Origin: a virus
IMG/VR virus record: IMGVR_UViG_3300028800_000237
Coordinates: 1 to 32,046 of that record
Strand: one strand, 5' to 3'
Length of the DNA stretch: 32,046 nt
The notes under the pieces were generated by a model that saw nothing but the letters and a program-made list of their open reading frames with translations, did no database searches and was not told where the DNA came from. Made by a program: the position numbers and the translations under genes. The number at the start of each line of letters is the position of its first letter. Position 1 is the stretch's first letter. This document shows positions 31,608 through 32,046 of this stretch, in pieces.

Positions 31608-31890
31608 CGCACGCCTACTCCCACGGCACAGGGCAAACGACACACCGGTACTCGAACGCCGCCGGCTCGAACGAGCACAAGCAGCCGCAGTCCTCGACTC
31701 GCTCGCCACATCCGACGAGCCGCTGCCGCTGAGACACGAGCTCACCAAACCCGGCGACGCCGACCAGCTCCGCGGCATCCCCGCAATCGGACGCTCAGTC
31801 GCAGGCGCCACACCCGGATCGAACCCAGAATCCGAAACGATCAAGAGACTCATGCGCGCCGCCAACCTCCACGAACGCACAGCCGCATGA
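31486..31890 (+). CDS. Hypothetical early protein
   Basis: 134 aa if started at ATG 31486; GTG 31558 would give 110 aa, and no strong Shine-Dalgarno marks either. The C-terminal half (LERRRLERAQAAAVLDSLATSDEPLPLRHELTKPG... SETIKRLMRAANLHERTAA) has normal protein character; the first 40 residues are Pro/Arg-rich and doubtful. No domain recognised. Its stop overlaps the next ATG. Confidence 0.5.
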   Translation: MQHSPPRGARYRSTKPGRPPLTPQVPLQPARRTTSRGAGDDARLLPRHRANDTPVLERRRLERAQAAAVLDSLATSDEPLPLRHELTKPGDADQLRGIPAIGRSVAGATPGSNPESETIKRLMRAANLHERTAA

Positions 31891-32045
31891 CGCGCTACAC
31901 CGAACTACGCCACGCCGGCTACTACCAACCCGGCCTCACCGACAAACAACGCGACAAGATCGCCGCCCAAGTCGACAACCAACCGACACGCACCGAAACC
32001 GTCAAAGGCTCAACCACGTTTTTTAAGCCAGGAACAGGCAGATGA
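31887..32045 (+). CDS. Micro-gene, 52 aa
   Basis: ATGA overlap with the preceding gene. TRYTELRHAGYYQPGLTDKQ, then RDKIAAQVDNQPTRTETVKG and a Gly/Phe/Lys tail. No domain recognised. A further ATG begins at 32042, overlapping its stop (ATGAC), so the gene series continues past the window. A T6 run near its end is unusual for this genome. Confidence 0.5.
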   Translation: MTRYTELRHAGYYQPGLTDKQRDKIAAQVDNQPTRTETVKGSTTFFKPGTGR

Positions 32046-32046
32046 C

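Noticed and set aside
31604-31732. 42-aa frame starting ATGA-coupled to the micro-gene at 31470
   Set aside because: Ser/Thr/His-rich peptide without support; the overlapping frame ending at 31890 has better protein character.
32018-32030. T6 run near the end of the last micro-gene as a second frameshift site
   Set aside because: In the reading frame (ACG TTT TTT AAG) it does not fit X XXY YYZ, and no continuing frame can be seen before the window ends.
1-32046. Window begins GTCAT and ends ATGAC, as if terminal inverted repeats
   Set aside because: Match is only 5 bp and diverges at once; chance is a sufficient explanation.
1-32046. CRISPR array, tRNA or rRNA genes
   Set aside because: No spaced repeats of CRISPR type, cloverleaf or rRNA-like sequence was noticed; the only strong tandem repeat is the 9-bp coding array.

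Overview
The window is about 32 kb of GC-rich DNA that reads as one nearly complete temperate siphovirus (or prophage) of a high-GC Gram-positive, probably actinobacterial, host. Signs of this are the strong G/C bias at third codon positions, many GTG starts, HK97-type head genes, a long-tail tape measure gene, a large serine integrase and divergent Xre repressor/Cro genes. The host genus cannot be read from the sequence. No bacterial housekeeping gene, tRNA or rRNA was seen.

Layout. (1) 40-6934: packaging and head genes, namely HNH nuclease, TerL, portal, prohead protease, major capsid, a hairpin, a possible decoration protein, and head-tail connector and tail terminator candidates. (2) 6934-10893: six tightly coupled non-structural genes inside the structural operon: a GNAT/FemAB-like acyltransferase, a SAM-methyltransferase-like protein, three GT-A-like glycosyltransferases and a NodB-like polysaccharide deacetylase. 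They look like a glycan-building or virion-decoration cassette. (3) 10890-17113: tail genes, namely tube protein, a tail assembly chaperone with a probable -1 frameshift, gp10-like protein, tape measure and two tail-tip proteins. (4) 17132-19729: lysis region with an NlpC/P60-like endolysin, three small membrane proteins, an HNH nuclease and a papain-type (C1A) cysteine peptidase. (5) 19715-20897: lysogeny control, with a leftward membrane protein, a leftward Xre repressor and a rightward Cro-like gene around a set of CTAGTC operator-like sites. (6) 20894-32045: rightward early genes, many very small and overlapping by 4 nt. They include a LuxR-type regulator, PD-(D/E)XK exonuclease, Sak4-like ATPase, zinc-finger/HEAR protein, HNH nuclease, VRR-NUC nuclease, a protein with a 9-bp tandem-repeat tail, a replication initiator and a sigma-region-4-like protein. 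The serine integrase lies antisense inside this region (24557-26041), followed by a secreted lysozyme-like gene.

How it fits together: the repressor/Cro pair sets lysis or lysogeny, and the integrase carries out integration, probably through an attP in the inverted-repeat-rich stretch at 26042-26192. The initiator probably recruits host replication proteins (no polymerase or helicase gene is present) and may carry the origin within its own coding sequence. The late operon builds an HK97-fold capsid and a long tail. Intergenic space is almost absent. The longest stretch without a gene call is the roughly 170 bp between 20060 and 20230, followed by about 75 bp (26119-26192) upstream of the integrase and 78 bp (5183-5260) after the capsid gene. 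No small terminase subunit was recognised, and the last partial ATG at 32042 suggests the gene series continues beyond the window.
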